A DNA stretch of 64,000 nucleotides from Yersinia frederiksenii ATCC 33641. Lineage in GTDB: Bacteria > Pseudomonadota > Gammaproteobacteria > Enterobacterales > Enterobacteriaceae. The stretch is taken from the NCBI RefSeq assembly GCF_000754805.1, contig NZ_KN150731.1:434001-498000 (forward strand). Direction: 5' to 3'. Of the stretch, positions 55,658-64,000 are shown piece after piece. Position 1 is the stretch's first letter. The number at the start of each line of letters is the position of its first letter. The notes below the pieces were generated by a model, which was not told where the DNA came from, made no database searches, and saw nothing but the letters and a program-made list of their open reading frames with translations. Both the position numbers and the translations under genes were made by a program.

Positions 55658-57223
55658 ATGATGCAAACCTCGCGCCCTACTTTACAGCTACTCACCGCCA
55701 CGGCGTGTTACCGCGATGATCCTACCACACTGTTTCATCAACTTTGCGGCGCACGCCCTGCCACTTTGCTGCTCGAATCAGCAGAGGTGACCAGCAAACA
55801 GAACCTGAAGAGTCTGCTCATTATCGATAGCGCACTGCGCATTACCGCATTGGGACAAAAAGTGACCCTTGAGGCGCTCACCCGCAATGGTGCGTCTTTG
55901 TTAACATTATTAGATAGTGCCTTACCGGCTGAAGTTGATATTCAAGTGCGCCCTAATGGCCGTGAATTAACGTTCCCGGTCATTACTGCGGTACAAGATG
56001 AAGACTCTCGCCTACAGGCGCTGTCGGTTTTTGATGCGCTGCGGCTGCTATTAAAACTGGTTGATTCCCCAGTCTCCGAGCGCCAAGCCATGTTCCTTGG
56101 CGGCCTGTTTGCCTACGATTTGGTGGCGGGTTTTGAAAACTTACCGCCACTGCGCCATGAAAATCGTTGCCCGGACTTCTGCTTCTATCTGGCCGAAACC
56201 TTGTTAGTGTTGGACCATCAAAATCGCTCAACCCATTTGCAAGCCAGTCTGTTCACCCCGGATAACACCGAGCATCTGCGCCTGAGCAGCCGCTTAGAGC
56301 AACTTAGCCATCAATTGCAGCAAGCGCCGCAACCAATTCCGGCAAAATCAGTTCCTGACATGACGTTACAGTGTAACCAATCAGATGAAGAATATGGCGC
56401 GGTAGTCAGTCAATTACAGCACGCTATTCGTGAGGGAGAAATTTTCCAGGTGGTCCCGTCACGCCGATTCTCACTGCCTTGCCCATCTCCTCTGGCGGCT
56501 TACCAAACCCTGAAAGACCATAATCCCAGCCCTTATATGTTCTTTATGCAGGATAACGAATTCTCTCTGTTTGGCGCATCACCTGAAAGCGCACTGAAGT
56601 ACGATGCGACTAACCGCCAAATTGAGATTTACCCCATTGCTGGTACCCGCCCACGTGGTCGCCGTGCCAATGGCGAGTTGGACCGCGATTTAGACAGCCG
56701 CATTGAGCTGGAAATGCGGACTGACCATAAAGAACTCGCTGAACATTTAATGCTGGTGGATTTGGCTCGTAATGACCTGGCGCGCATTTGTGAGCCCGGT
56801 AGCCGTTATGTTGCCGACTTAACCAAAGTTGACCGCTACTCCTTTGTTATGCATCTGGTTTCCCGCGTGGTGGGGACTCTGCGCCAAGATCTGGACGTAC
56901 TGCATGCTTATCAGGCTTGCATGAATATGGGGACCTTGAGCGGCGCGCCAAAAGTTCGAGCCATGCAATTGATTGCTGGCAGTGAAGGTGCGCGACGTGG
57001 CAGTTACGGTGGCGCAGTCGGCTATTTTACTGCCCAGGGTGATTTGGATACTTGCATTGTTATCCGCTCGGCTTATGTCGAGGACGGTATCGCGACAGTG
57101 CAGGCCGGAGCCGGTGTGGTGCTCGACTCCATTCCACAGGCGGAAGCCGATGAAACCCGCAATAAAGCACGCGCTGTGTTGCGGGCGATTGCCACCGCAC
57201 ACCATGCCAAGGAGGTGTTCTAA
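55658..57223 (+). CDS. trpE: Anthranilate synthase component I
   Basis: A 521-residue chorismate-utilising enzyme that makes anthranilate with TrpG-supplied ammonia. The N-terminal LLLESAE motif is part of the tryptophan feedback site. The catalytic half shows [21 protein letters not shown], then [12 protein letters not shown] and the late GAGVVLDS. The start is at the first of two ATGs (55658/55661), after AGGA; the frame is open further upstream, into the attenuator, without support. The stop overlaps the trpG start by one base. Confidence 0.97.
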   Translation: MMQTSRPTLQLLTATACYRDDPTTLFHQLCGARPATLLLESAEVTSKQNLKSLLIIDSALRITALGQKVTLEALTRNGASLLTLLDSALPAEVDIQVRPNGRELTFPVITAVQDEDSRLQALSVFDALRLLLKLVDSPVSERQAMFLGGLFAYDLVAGFENLPPLRHENRCPDFCFYLAETLLVLDHQNRSTHLQASLFTPDNTEHLRLSSRLEQLSHQLQQAPQPIPAKSVPDMTLQCNQSDEEYGAVVSQLQHAIREGEIFQVVPSRRFSLPCPSPLAAYQTLKDHNPSPYMFFMQDNEFSLFGASPESALKYDATNRQIEIYPIAGTRPRGRRANGELDRDLDSRIELEMRTDHKELAEHLMLVDLARNDLARICEPGSRYVADLTKVDRYSFVMHLVSRVVGTLRQDLDVLHAYQACMNMGTLSGAPKVRAMQLIAGSEGARRGSYGGAVGYFTAQGDLDTCIVIRSAYVEDGIATVQAGAGVVLDSIPQAEADETRNKARAVLRAIATAHHAKEVF

Positions 57224-57828
57224 TGGCTGATATCTTACTGCTCGATAATATCGATTCCTTTACTTATAACCTGGTTGATCAACTGCGCTCCAGTGGCCAC
57301 CGCGTGGTGATTTATCGTAACCAAATTGCGGCCGAGACCATTATTGAACGCCTGCAGCAACTCGAACAACCGGTGTTGATGTTGTCTCCTGGCCCCGGCA
57401 CTCCTGCACAAGCAGGCTGCATGCCTGAATTACTGCAACGGTTATGCGGCCAATTACCGATTATCGGTATTTGCCTGGGTCATCAGGCCATCGTTGAAGC
57501 TTATGGCGGTCACGTGGGTCAAGCGGGTGAAATATTGCATGGCAAGGCCTCAGCCATTGAACATGATGGGCAAGGGATGTTTGCCGGTCTGCCAAACCCA
57601 TTGCCGGTTGCCCGCTACCACTCATTAGTCGGCAGTAATATCCCGGCAGAATTAACCGTTAATGCCCGTTTTGGCGAGATGGTTATGGCGGTTCGTCATG
57701 ATGCGCATCGAGTTTGTGGCTACCAGTTCCACCCGGAATCGATTTTAACCACGCAGGGTGCCCGTTTGCTTGAGCAGACATTGGCTTGGGCGTTATCCCC
57801 ATCCTACGCAAAGCCGCAGGGGTGTTAG
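57223..57828 (+). CDS. trpG: Anthranilate synthase component II (glutamine amidotransferase)
   Basis: A 201-residue class I glutamine amidotransferase that supplies ammonia to TrpE. The nucleophile cysteine is in GICLGHQAI, the histidine and glutamate in YQFHPESIL, and SPGPGTP is the oxyanion loop. It is a separate gene, whereas E. coli has TrpG fused to TrpD. The last residues ([10 protein letters not shown]) run into a palindromic repeat that supplies the stop codon. Confidence 0.96.
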   Translation: MADILLLDNIDSFTYNLVDQLRSSGHRVVIYRNQIAAETIIERLQQLEQPVLMLSPGPGTPAQAGCMPELLQRLCGQLPIIGICLGHQAIVEAYGGHVGQAGEILHGKASAIEHDGQGMFAGLPNPLPVARYHSLVGSNIPAELTVNARFGEMVMAVRHDAHRVCGYQFHPESILTTQGARLLEQTLAWALSPSYAKPQGC

Positions 57829-57895
57829 CTGCTCTCTTATACCCAAATCACTGACCAGAGTTAGCTTACTGCCTACCTGCAACTCCACGTTCTCG
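57818..57895. repeat. Palindromic intergenic repeat, copy 2, between trpG and trpD
   Basis: It has the same opening (GCAGGGGTGTTAGCTGC) and ending (ACTGCCTACCTGCAACTCC) as the copy at 1136-1230. It overlaps the 3' end of trpG and lies within the operon. Confidence 0.75.
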
Positions 57896-57921
57896 GGGCG
57901 GGTGTAAATAAGGAATATCAG

Positions 57922-58974
57922 ATGCAAAATTTATCTTCTAAAGACATGCTGTTAGCCAAAGATCTGTTACTGACTAAAGAGCAGTTATTAGAAAAACTGT
58001 TTCAGGCCGAGGTCATGACCCAGCAAGAAAGCCAGATGCTGTTTGCGGCTATCGTGCGTGGTGAGCTGGAAGCCAGCCAACTGGCAGCAGCATTAATCAG
58101 CATGAAAGTTCGCGGTGAAACCCCGGCCGAGATTGCCGGTGCTGCCCAAGCGTTGTTGGCCGATGCCCAACCCTTCCCGCGCCCTGATTACTTGTTTGCA
58201 GATATCGTCGGTACCGGTGGTGATGGCACAAACAGCATTAATATTTCCACCGCCAGCGCCTTTGTTGCTGCCGGTTGTGGCATAAAAGTCGCCAAACACG
58301 GTAACCGCAGTGTATCTAGCCGTTCTGGCTCGTCAGACTTGCTGGCTGCGTTTGGTATTCGTCTGGATATGACGGCTGAACAATCGCGGCTAGCATTGGA
58401 TGAATTAGGGGTTTGCTTCCTGTTTGCGCCGCAGTATCACACCGGTTTTCGCCATGCCATGCCAGTACGCCAACAGTTGAAAACCCGCACCCTGTTTAAT
58501 GTGCTGGGGCCATTGATTAACCCTGCTCGCCCACCACTGGCATTAATTGGTGTTTACAGCCCAGAGTTGGTGTTACCCATTGCACAAACCCTGAAAGTGC
58601 TGGGTTATCAACGCGCTGCAGTGGTGCATGGCGGCGGAATGGATGAAGTGGCTATTCACGCGCCAACGCAGGTGGCAGAGCTGAATAACGGCAGCATCGA
58701 AAGCTATGAATTAGCCCCAGAAGATTTTGGTTTAAACCGCTATCCACTGGGTTCGTTGCAAGGTGGCGCACCTGAAGAAAACCGTGACATTTTAGCAAGG
58801 TTGTTACAAGGTAAGGGTGAAGCAGCGCACGCCGCAGCCGTCGCGGCTAACGTCGCGTTATTACTGAAGTTGCACGGTCAAGAAAACCTGCGTCATAACG
58901 CACAACAAGCATTGGAAATGATTCACAGCGGTCAAGCTTTCTCACGAGTGACTGCTCTGGCAGCAAGAGGATAA
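57922..58974 (+). CDS. trpD: Anthranilate phosphoribosyltransferase
   Basis: A 350-residue enzyme that joins anthranilate to phosphoribosyl pyrophosphate. The PRPP/glycine-rich loop is [15 protein letters not shown], followed by [15 protein letters not shown] and the [10 protein letters not shown] segment. It starts 93 bases after trpG with its own site (AAGGAATATC). The N-terminus has a Leu/Lys-rich stretch ([19 protein letters not shown]) longer than in many homologues. Confidence 0.96.
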   Translation: MQNLSSKDMLLAKDLLLTKEQLLEKLFQAEVMTQQESQMLFAAIVRGELEASQLAAALISMKVRGETPAEIAGAAQALLADAQPFPRPDYLFADIVGTGGDGTNSINISTASAFVAAGCGIKVAKHGNRSVSSRSGSSDLLAAFGIRLDMTAEQSRLALDELGVCFLFAPQYHTGFRHAMPVRQQLKTRTLFNVLGPLINPARPPLALIGVYSPELVLPIAQTLKVLGYQRAAVVHGGGMDEVAIHAPTQVAELNNGSIESYELAPEDFGLNRYPLGSLQGGAPEENRDILARLLQGKGEAAHAAAVAANVALLLKLHGQENLRHNAQQALEMIHSGQAFSRVTALAARG

Positions 58975-58977
58975 ATC

Positions 58978-60339
58978 ATGCAGGAAACCGTACTTCACAA
59001 AATAGTGCGCGATAAGGAAATCTGGGTTGCCGCGCGGAAATTGCAACAGCCTCTGGCCAGCTTTCAACACGCTATCACCCAAAGCCAGCGCGACTTTTAT
59101 CAAGCGCTGCAAGGCAATAAAACCGTTTTTATTCTGGAATGCAAAAAAGCGTCGCCCTCCAAGGGGGTCATTCGTGACAATTTTAATCCGGCAGAAATTG
59201 CCGCTGTTTATAAAAACTATGCTTCCGCTATCTCAGTATTAACTGACGAAAAATACTTCCAAGGCAGCTTTGATTTTTTACCACAAGTCAGCGCGGTGGT
59301 GACTCAGCCAGTATTGTGCAAAGATTTTATTATTGATGCTTATCAGATTCAACTGGCCCGTTTTTACCAGGCTGATGCTATTTTGCTGATGCTGTCAGTG
59401 CTGGACGATGATACCTACCGCCAGTTGGCGGCGGTAGCACATAGCCTGAATATGGGGGTGCTGACCGAAGCCAGCAATGCCGAAGAACTGGATCGCGCCA
59501 TTACACTGGGCGCTAAAGTGGTGGGCATCAACAACCGTGATTTACGCGACTTGTCTATTGACCTTAATCGTACCCGTGAGCTGGCACCTCGCCTGCCTGA
59601 AGGCGTCACTGTGATCAGCGAGTCTGGCATTAATCATTATCGACAGGTGCGCGAACTGAGCCATATCGCTAACGGTTTCCTGATTGGCAGTGCGCTGATG
59701 TCTGAAGCAGACCTTAATGCTGCGGTACGCCGGGTATTGCTGGGTGAGAACAAAGTCTGTGGGCTGACTCGCGCCCAGGATGCCGTTGCGGCATACCATG
59801 CCGGTGCGGTGTATGGCGGGTTGATTTTTGTGAGCAGTTCACCGCGCCATGTGGATATTGCGCAGGCCCGCACGGTTATCAGTGGCGCGCCGCTGAAATA
59901 CGTCGGGGTATTCCGTGATGCTGAAATCAATACCATCCAACAAACCGCCGAGCGCTTATCTCTGACTGCCGTGCAATTACATGGGCACGAAGACCAGCCT
60001 TACATCAATCAGTTGCGTGAAGTTTTACCCGCCAACTGCCAAATTTGGAAGGCATTGAGTGTCGGTGACACCTTACCCGCGCGCAACTTACAGCATGTCG
60101 AACGTTATGTTTTGGATAATGGCAACGGCGGTACCGGCCAGCACTTTAACTGGTCACTATTAGCTGACCACGCTTTGGATAACGTGCTGCTGGCTGGCGG
60201 CTTAAATGCTCAGAATTGTGACGCGGCAGCTCAATTGGGTGCTGCAGGTCTGGATTTCAATTCCGGTGTAGAAAGCGCCCCCGGCATCAAAGACCCACAA
60301 CTGATCGCCACCGTATTCCAAACATTACGCGCTTACTGA
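58978..60339 (+). CDS. trpC: Bifunctional indole-3-glycerol phosphate synthase / PRA isomerase
   Basis: A 453-residue fusion (TrpC-TrpF). The N-terminal indoleglycerol phosphate synthase half has ILECKKASPSKGVIR and VGINNRDLR, VISESGI. The C-terminal phosphoribosylanthranilate isomerase half begins at KVCGLTRAQDA (active-site cysteine) and shows LHGHEDQPY and FNSGVESAPGIKD. The fusion is the same as in E. coli. It starts three bases after trpD. Confidence 0.97.
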   Translation: MQETVLHKIVRDKEIWVAARKLQQPLASFQHAITQSQRDFYQALQGNKTVFILECKKASPSKGVIRDNFNPAEIAAVYKNYASAISVLTDEKYFQGSFDFLPQVSAVVTQPVLCKDFIIDAYQIQLARFYQADAILLMLSVLDDDTYRQLAAVAHSLNMGVLTEASNAEELDRAITLGAKVVGINNRDLRDLSIDLNRTRELAPRLPEGVTVISESGINHYRQVRELSHIANGFLIGSALMSEADLNAAVRRVLLGENKVCGLTRAQDAVAAYHAGAVYGGLIFVSSSPRHVDIAQARTVISGAPLKYVGVFRDAEINTIQQTAERLSLTAVQLHGHEDQPYINQLREVLPANCQIWKALSVGDTLPARNLQHVERYVLDNGNGGTGQHFNWSLLADHALDNVLLAGGLNAQNCDAAAQLGAAGLDFNSGVESAPGIKDPQLIATVFQTLRAY

Positions 60340-60354
60340 TTTCTAAACACATTT

Positions 60355-60425
60355 GAGTTAACCCTATACCCAATAGATTTCAAGATGCAGCCAACACGCC
60401 TGCAGTTTGAAAGATGACGGGCATA
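60355..60425. repeat. Palindromic repeat end between trpC and trpB
   Basis: It contains TATACCCAATAGATTTCAAG and ends GATGACGGGC. TATACCCAA is also found at the copy near 57839. It matches the outer end of the Yersinia-type palindromic repeat as I recall it. It lies inside the operon. Confidence 0.6.
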
Positions 60426-60439
60426 TAAAGGACAGAAAA

Positions 60440-61630
60440 ATGACCACATTGAATCCTTATTTTGGCGAGTTCGGTGGCATGTATGTGCCCCAGATTCTGA
60501 TGCCAGCATTGAAGCAACTGGAAGAGGCTTTTGTCAGTGCGCAACTGGACCCTGAGTTTCAGGCGGCATTTCAGGATTTGTTAAAGAACTATGCCGGGCG
60601 TCCAACCGCCCTGACCCTGTGTCAGAATCTGACCGCAGGGACAAAGACCAAGTTATATTTGAAGCGCGAAGATCTGCTGCACGGCGGCGCGCACAAAACT
60701 AACCAGGTGTTGGGCCAAGCTTTATTAGCCAAGCGTATGGGTAAGACTGAGATTATTGCAGAAACCGGTGCAGGCCAGCATGGGGTGGCGTCAGCATTAG
60801 CCTGCGCCCTGCTAGGTTTGAAATGCCGCATTTATATGGGCGCGAAAGATATTGAACGCCAATCACCGAATGTGTTCCGTATGCGACTGATGGGCGCAGA
60901 AGTTATTCCGGTACACAGTGGCTCATCAACCTTGAAAGATGCCTGTAATGAGGCACTGCGTGACTGGTCTGGCAGCTACGAAACCGCTCACTATATGTTG
61001 GGAACCGCTGCTGGCCCACACCCTTATCCCACTATTGTGCGTGAATTCCAACGGATGATCGGTGAAGAGACCAAAGCACAGATATTAGCCAAAGAAGGCC
61101 GTTTACCGGATGCGGTATTGGCATGTGTCGGCGGTGGTTCAAACGCGATTGGGATGTTTGCCGATTTTATCGATGAAGAAGGTGTTGGCTTAATTGGTGT
61201 TGAACCTGCCGGATTGGGTATCGAAACTGGCCAACATGGTGCTCCGCTTAAACACGGTAAAGTGGGTATCTACTTCGGCATGAAATCCCCGATGATGCAA
61301 ACCAGTGATGGTCAGATTGAAGAATCTTACTCAATCTCGGCTGGATTAGACTTCCCGTCAGTCGGGCCACAGCATGCTTACTTAAATAGTATTGGTCGCG
61401 CCGATTATGTTTCGGTCACTGATGACGAAGCGCTGGAAGCATTTAAAGCCTTGTCATGTAAAGAAGGGATTATTCCGGCATTGGAGTCTTCCCATGCGCT
61501 GGCACATGCCCTGAAAATGATTAAAGCATCGCCGGAAAAAGAACAGATATTGGTGGTTAATCTGTCCGGGCGGGGTGATAAAGATATTTTCACCGTCCAC
61601 GATATCCTGAAAGCACGGGGAGAAATTTAA
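60440..61630 (+). CDS. trpB: Tryptophan synthase beta chain
   Basis: A 396-residue PLP enzyme that makes tryptophan from indole and serine. The PLP lysine is in [18 protein letters not shown], the glycine-rich phosphate loop is [12 protein letters not shown], and [11 protein letters not shown] is at the N-terminus. I chose the ATG at 60440, which has AAGGA eight bases upstream; the frame is open to 60407. Its stop overlaps the trpA start by one base. Confidence 0.97.
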   Translation: MTTLNPYFGEFGGMYVPQILMPALKQLEEAFVSAQLDPEFQAAFQDLLKNYAGRPTALTLCQNLTAGTKTKLYLKREDLLHGGAHKTNQVLGQALLAKRMGKTEIIAETGAGQHGVASALACALLGLKCRIYMGAKDIERQSPNVFRMRLMGAEVIPVHSGSSTLKDACNEALRDWSGSYETAHYMLGTAAGPHPYPTIVREFQRMIGEETKAQILAKEGRLPDAVLACVGGGSNAIGMFADFIDEEGVGLIGVEPAGLGIETGQHGAPLKHGKVGIYFGMKSPMMQTSDGQIEESYSISAGLDFPSVGPQHAYLNSIGRADYVSVTDDEALEAFKALSCKEGIIPALESSHALAHALKMIKASPEKEQILVVNLSGRGDKDIFTVHDILKARGEI

Positions 61631-62436
61631 TGGAGCGTTATCAGCAGCTTTTCAAACAGTTGGCGGCCAAGAATGAAGGCGCTTTTGTTCCTTTCGTACA
61701 ATTAGGTGACCCGTCGCCAGCAATATCATTAGATATCATTGATACCTTAATTGCGGCAGGTGCTGATGCCTTGGAGTTGGGTATCCCATTCTCTGATCCA
61801 CTGGCGGATGGCCCAACCATTCAAAACGCGGCATTGCGGGCTTTTGCTGCGGGCGTGACGCCGGGTATCTGCTTTGAGATGCTGGCGGAGATCCGCAAAA
61901 AGCACCCGACCATTCCTATTGGCTTGCTGATGTATGCAAATCTGGTATTCCACAATGGCATTGATACTTTCTATCAGCGCTGTGCCGAGGTGGGTGTCGA
62001 CTCAGTTCTTATTGCTGACGTACCATTTGAAGAGTCGGCCCCCTTCCGGGCTGCCGCATCCCGTTATGGTATTGCACCAATATTCATTTGTCCGCCCAAT
62101 GCTGATGATGATTTATTACGCGAAATCGCCTCTCATGGCCGTGGCTATACTTATCTACTCTCACGCGCGGGTGTGACTGGTGCGGAAAATCATGGCCATC
62201 TGCCGTTAAATCACTTGATTGATAAATTGCGCGAGTATCACGCCGCCCCTGCACTGCAAGGTTTTGGCATTTCAGAGCCTGAGCAGGTAAAAACCAGTTT
62301 AGCGGCAGGTGCTGCCGGCGTAATTTCTGGCTCCGTGATGGTAAAAATCATTGAAAACAATCTCTCGCAACCCGCAGAGATGTTGGCTCAGTTATCCCGT
62401 TTTGTGACAGAAATGAAAGCCGCCACTCGTCTTTGA
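61630..62436 (+). CDS. trpA: Tryptophan synthase alpha chain
   Basis: A 268-residue TIM-barrel lyase that cleaves indole-3-glycerol phosphate to indole, which is channelled to TrpB. The catalytic glutamate is in [19 protein letters not shown] and the aspartate is in [11 protein letters not shown]. The overlap with trpB (TAATG) suggests coupled, equal synthesis of both chains. It is the last gene of the trp operon. Confidence 0.97.
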   Translation: MERYQQLFKQLAAKNEGAFVPFVQLGDPSPAISLDIIDTLIAAGADALELGIPFSDPLADGPTIQNAALRAFAAGVTPGICFEMLAEIRKKHPTIPIGLLMYANLVFHNGIDTFYQRCAEVGVDSVLIADVPFEESAPFRAAASRYGIAPIFICPPNADDDLLREIASHGRGYTYLLSRAGVTGAENHGHLPLNHLIDKLREYHAAPALQGFGISEPEQVKTSLAAGAAGVISGSVMVKIIENNLSQPAEMLAQLSRFVTEMKAATRL

Positions 62437-62443
62437 TGTTACC

Positions 62444-62485
62444 TAGCGCCTGATGGTTTACCCTTTCGGGCGCTATATCCTCTTA
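62444..62485 (+). terminator. Likely terminator of the trp operon
   Basis: TAGCGCC (62444-62450) pairs with GGCGCTA (62469-62475), eight bases past the trpA stop. The tail TATCCTCTTATTTTC is only moderately T-rich, so it may need Rho. Confidence 0.7.
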
Positions 62486-62605
62486 TTTTCAATATCTTCC
62501 GCACTACTGATATCAGCCATCCATTTGAATAAAACTCATTCATAACCAATACTAATTACTGCGTAATACATGCCCTATGATATCGATAAACATGGAGAGT
62601 CATTT

Positions 62606-62920
62606 ATGAAGATTTTCAAGACCCTTTCAGCTTTATGCATGGTAGTAATTATGGCGATGGCAGTCTCTGCCTGCGCGCCTACCGCGAAGTCAGAAGGAAC
62701 CGGGGGGTATCTGGATGATACCGTCGTCACCACGAAAGTGAAATCAGCGCTGCTGGGTGAGAAAAATCTAAAATCCACTGAAATCAGTGTTGAGACGTTC
62801 AAAGGTCGGGTTCAGTTGAGTGGTTTTGTGAGTTCACGTCAGGATGCAAACCGCGCAGTGCAGATCACCCGAACTGTACCAGGGGTGAAATCTGTTAGTG
62901 ATCAGATGCTTATCAGATAA
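62606..62920 (+). CDS. BON-domain lipoprotein
   Basis: A 104-residue lipoprotein. The signal peptide MKIFKTLSALCMVVIMAMAV ends in a SAC lipobox, and one BON domain follows: YLDDTVVTTKVKSALLGEKN, then SVETFKGRVQLSGFVSS and VKSVSDQMLIR. BON domains bind phospholipid surfaces and occur in stress proteins such as OsmY. The ATG at 62606 follows GGAG. It is separate from the trp operon and has its own terminator. Confidence 0.88.
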   Translation: MKIFKTLSALCMVVIMAMAVSACAPTAKSEGTGGYLDDTVVTTKVKSALLGEKNLKSTEISVETFKGRVQLSGFVSSRQDANRAVQITRTVPGVKSVSDQMLIR

Positions 62921-62930
62921 TATAACGCTC

Positions 62931-62955
62931 GGAGGCGCATTTCTGCGCCTCCTTT
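62931..62955 (+). terminator. Terminator of the BON lipoprotein gene
   Basis: The stem GGAGGCGCA / TGCGCCTCC with the loop TTTC is followed by TTTGTG. Confidence 0.88.
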
Positions 62956-63014
62956 GTGACCCAACTCTGCAATATCAAGTCCCAAGGGCTTGCCCAAAGT
63001 TATTGCCGTTATAG

Positions 63015-63650
63015 TTAGAAACGATAACCCGCGCCAAACATAAACACCCACGGATCAAGACGAGTATGAATAGTCTGCTCTTCACCACCCGCTTTGAATT
63101 TGACGTCGGTTTCGATATTCATCCACCAGACAGACATATTCAGCATCCAGTTCTCGCTGACCATATAATCCAGACCCGCTTGCCCTGCCACACCCCATGA
63201 ATCTTTAACACTCAAATCCGTCAAACCGGCAGAGCTGCCCGTGTTATTGAATTTCTCATCAAAGAAAGTGGTGTAGTTCAGGCCGATCCCTAAATATGGC
63301 CGCAGTTTGTCTTGTTTATCACGGAAATAATATTGAGCCATTAATGTCGGCGGCAATTGCTTAACTTCTGCAATATTCCCGGTCGGCTCTAAGCCAATTT
63401 TATGGCGGAACGGTGTAGCCGCCAACAATTCTACCCCAATATTATCAGTAATGAGATAGCTGAAGGTCAGGCCCAACTGAGTATTGTTATCTGCCTTGAA
63501 AGAACCATAACCTAGTACATCATCAGACCCGGCATTGGGTCTGACAGTCGCCGTCCCTGCCCGGAAAATATAATCGCCTGCTTGATGTGCGCTTACCGCA
63601 GTCGATGCCAGAGTTGCTACGGCTAACAATGCCAAAGTGACTTTTTTCAT
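63015..63650 (-). CDS. ompW: Outer membrane protein OmpW
   Basis: A 211-residue outer-membrane protein, predicted as an eight-stranded beta-barrel with a hydrophobic channel. It has a signal peptide (KKVTLALLAVATLASTAVSA), the N-terminal AGDYIFRAGTATVRPN typical of OmpW, and it ends with VFMFGAGYRF, with the terminal phenylalanine needed for barrel assembly. The start at 63650 is set by the signal peptide; the frame is open to 63716. An FNR-like site lies upstream. Confidence 0.96.
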   Translation of the reverse strand: MKKVTLALLAVATLASTAVSAHQAGDYIFRAGTATVRPNAGSDDVLGYGSFKADNNTQLGLTFSYLITDNIGVELLAATPFRHKIGLEPTGNIAEVKQLPPTLMAQYYFRDKQDKLRPYLGIGLNYTTFFDEKFNNTGSSAGLTDLSVKDSWGVAGQAGLDYMVSENWMLNMSVWWMNIETDVKFKAGGEEQTIHTRLDPWVFMFGAGYRF

Positions 63651-63794
63651 TATCCATTCCATTTGTAGGTATATTCGCGAACTGAATATACCTACAAATG
63701 AGTATTCATGATCCAATAGAGATCACACCTTTAGCAACAAATTGAATAAATCCTAAATTAAGTAAGGTTATTTAATTCCTTAATATCATTGAAA

Positions 63795-63808
63795 TTGATC
63801 TGGATCAT
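63795..63808 (-). promoter_or_regulatory. FNR-like site upstream of ompW
   Basis: TTGAT-CTGG-ATCAT, one base short of the FNR consensus TTGAT-N4-ATCAA. It lies about 145 bases upstream of the ompW start. E. coli ompW is known to be controlled by FNR, so oxygen-dependent expression is likely here too. Confidence 0.65.
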
Positions 63809-63947
63809 AAATGACTCTTTCGCACCAAATCGCACTAATACGCATTGATGAAAAAGAGAACAGTGGTCATGCTGCTATGCTTGGATATCGTATGTGTGAA
63901 ATCGTGATCGGTTGGCTGTTTACTTTGTAAGGAGCAGTAGATTAAAG

Positions 63948-64000
63948 ATGAGCGCGGAAATGAATCCCTGTGTGAACTGCGGTGCCTGCTGTGCCTATTT
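63948..64000 (+). CDS. YkgJ-family cysteine-cluster protein, 5' end only
   Basis: The right window edge cuts this gene after 17 codons. The start MSAEMNPCVNCGACCAYF shows the closely spaced cysteines (C-V-N-C-G-A-C-C) of the YkgJ zinc/iron-cluster family, whose function is poorly known. AAGGAG lies about 13 bases before the ATG. Confidence 0.8.
   Translation, partial: MSAEMNPCVNCGACCAY

Overview
The window is enterobacterial chromosome, most likely Yersinia. The backbone follows the E. coli order (osmB, yciH, pyrF, lapBA, pgpB, ribA, acnA, cysB, topA, yciN, sohB, yciK, btuR, rluB ... yciO, rnm, trpLEGDCBA, ompW). Features that point away from E. coli towards Yersinia/Serratia are separate trpG and trpD genes, a Yersinia-style palindromic repeat family, and intimin/invasin plus autotransporter genes next to rluB. 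The species call is inference from recalled protein similarity; no search was run.

Layout. 1-20.4 kb is mostly housekeeping: the 5' part of araD, osmB, pyrF-yciH, two small genes interrupting the lapAB-pyrF neighbourhood, lapAB (LPS control), pgpB, ribA, acnA, an unrecognised AT-rich 356-residue gene, cysB, topA, yciN, sohB, yciK-btuR, a small exported protein and rluB.

20.4-34.85 kb is an integrated island. It begins with a tyrosine recombinase and is flanked by an exact 18-bp direct repeat that lies in the 5' leader of rluB (20399-20416 and 34829-34846). It carries type VI secretion leftovers: a truncated PAAR gene, an array of small genes separated by a recurrent intergenic repeat (HNH and GIY-YIG nuclease-like proteins, a YcxB-like membrane protein, unknowns), and a lipase/Tli4-type immunity pair. 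The right part, bounded by a second imperfect 60-bp direct repeat (29848-29907 and 34435-34495), holds a serine recombinase, an inovirus Gp2-like protein and several small exported or membrane proteins. One of these genes has an unusual promoter-proximal dyad with four GATC sites.

34.85-53.67 kb is an AT-rich surface-protein region, all on the minus strand. It contains a LuxR-type regulator, a small membrane protein, a stand-alone receiver protein, an exported adhesin-like protein, a giant inverse autotransporter with about fourteen Ig-like repeats, a lipoprotein, a second LuxR-type regulator and a 2356-residue classical autotransporter. Surface adhesins and dedicated regulators seem to be co-inherited.

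53.67-64 kb returns to the backbone: yciO and rnm on the minus strand, then a complete trp operon with TrpR-type promoter/operator, a leader peptide with tandem Trp codons and an attenuator, followed by a BON-domain lipoprotein, ompW with an upstream FNR-like site, and the first bases of a YkgJ-type cysteine-cluster gene cut by the window end.
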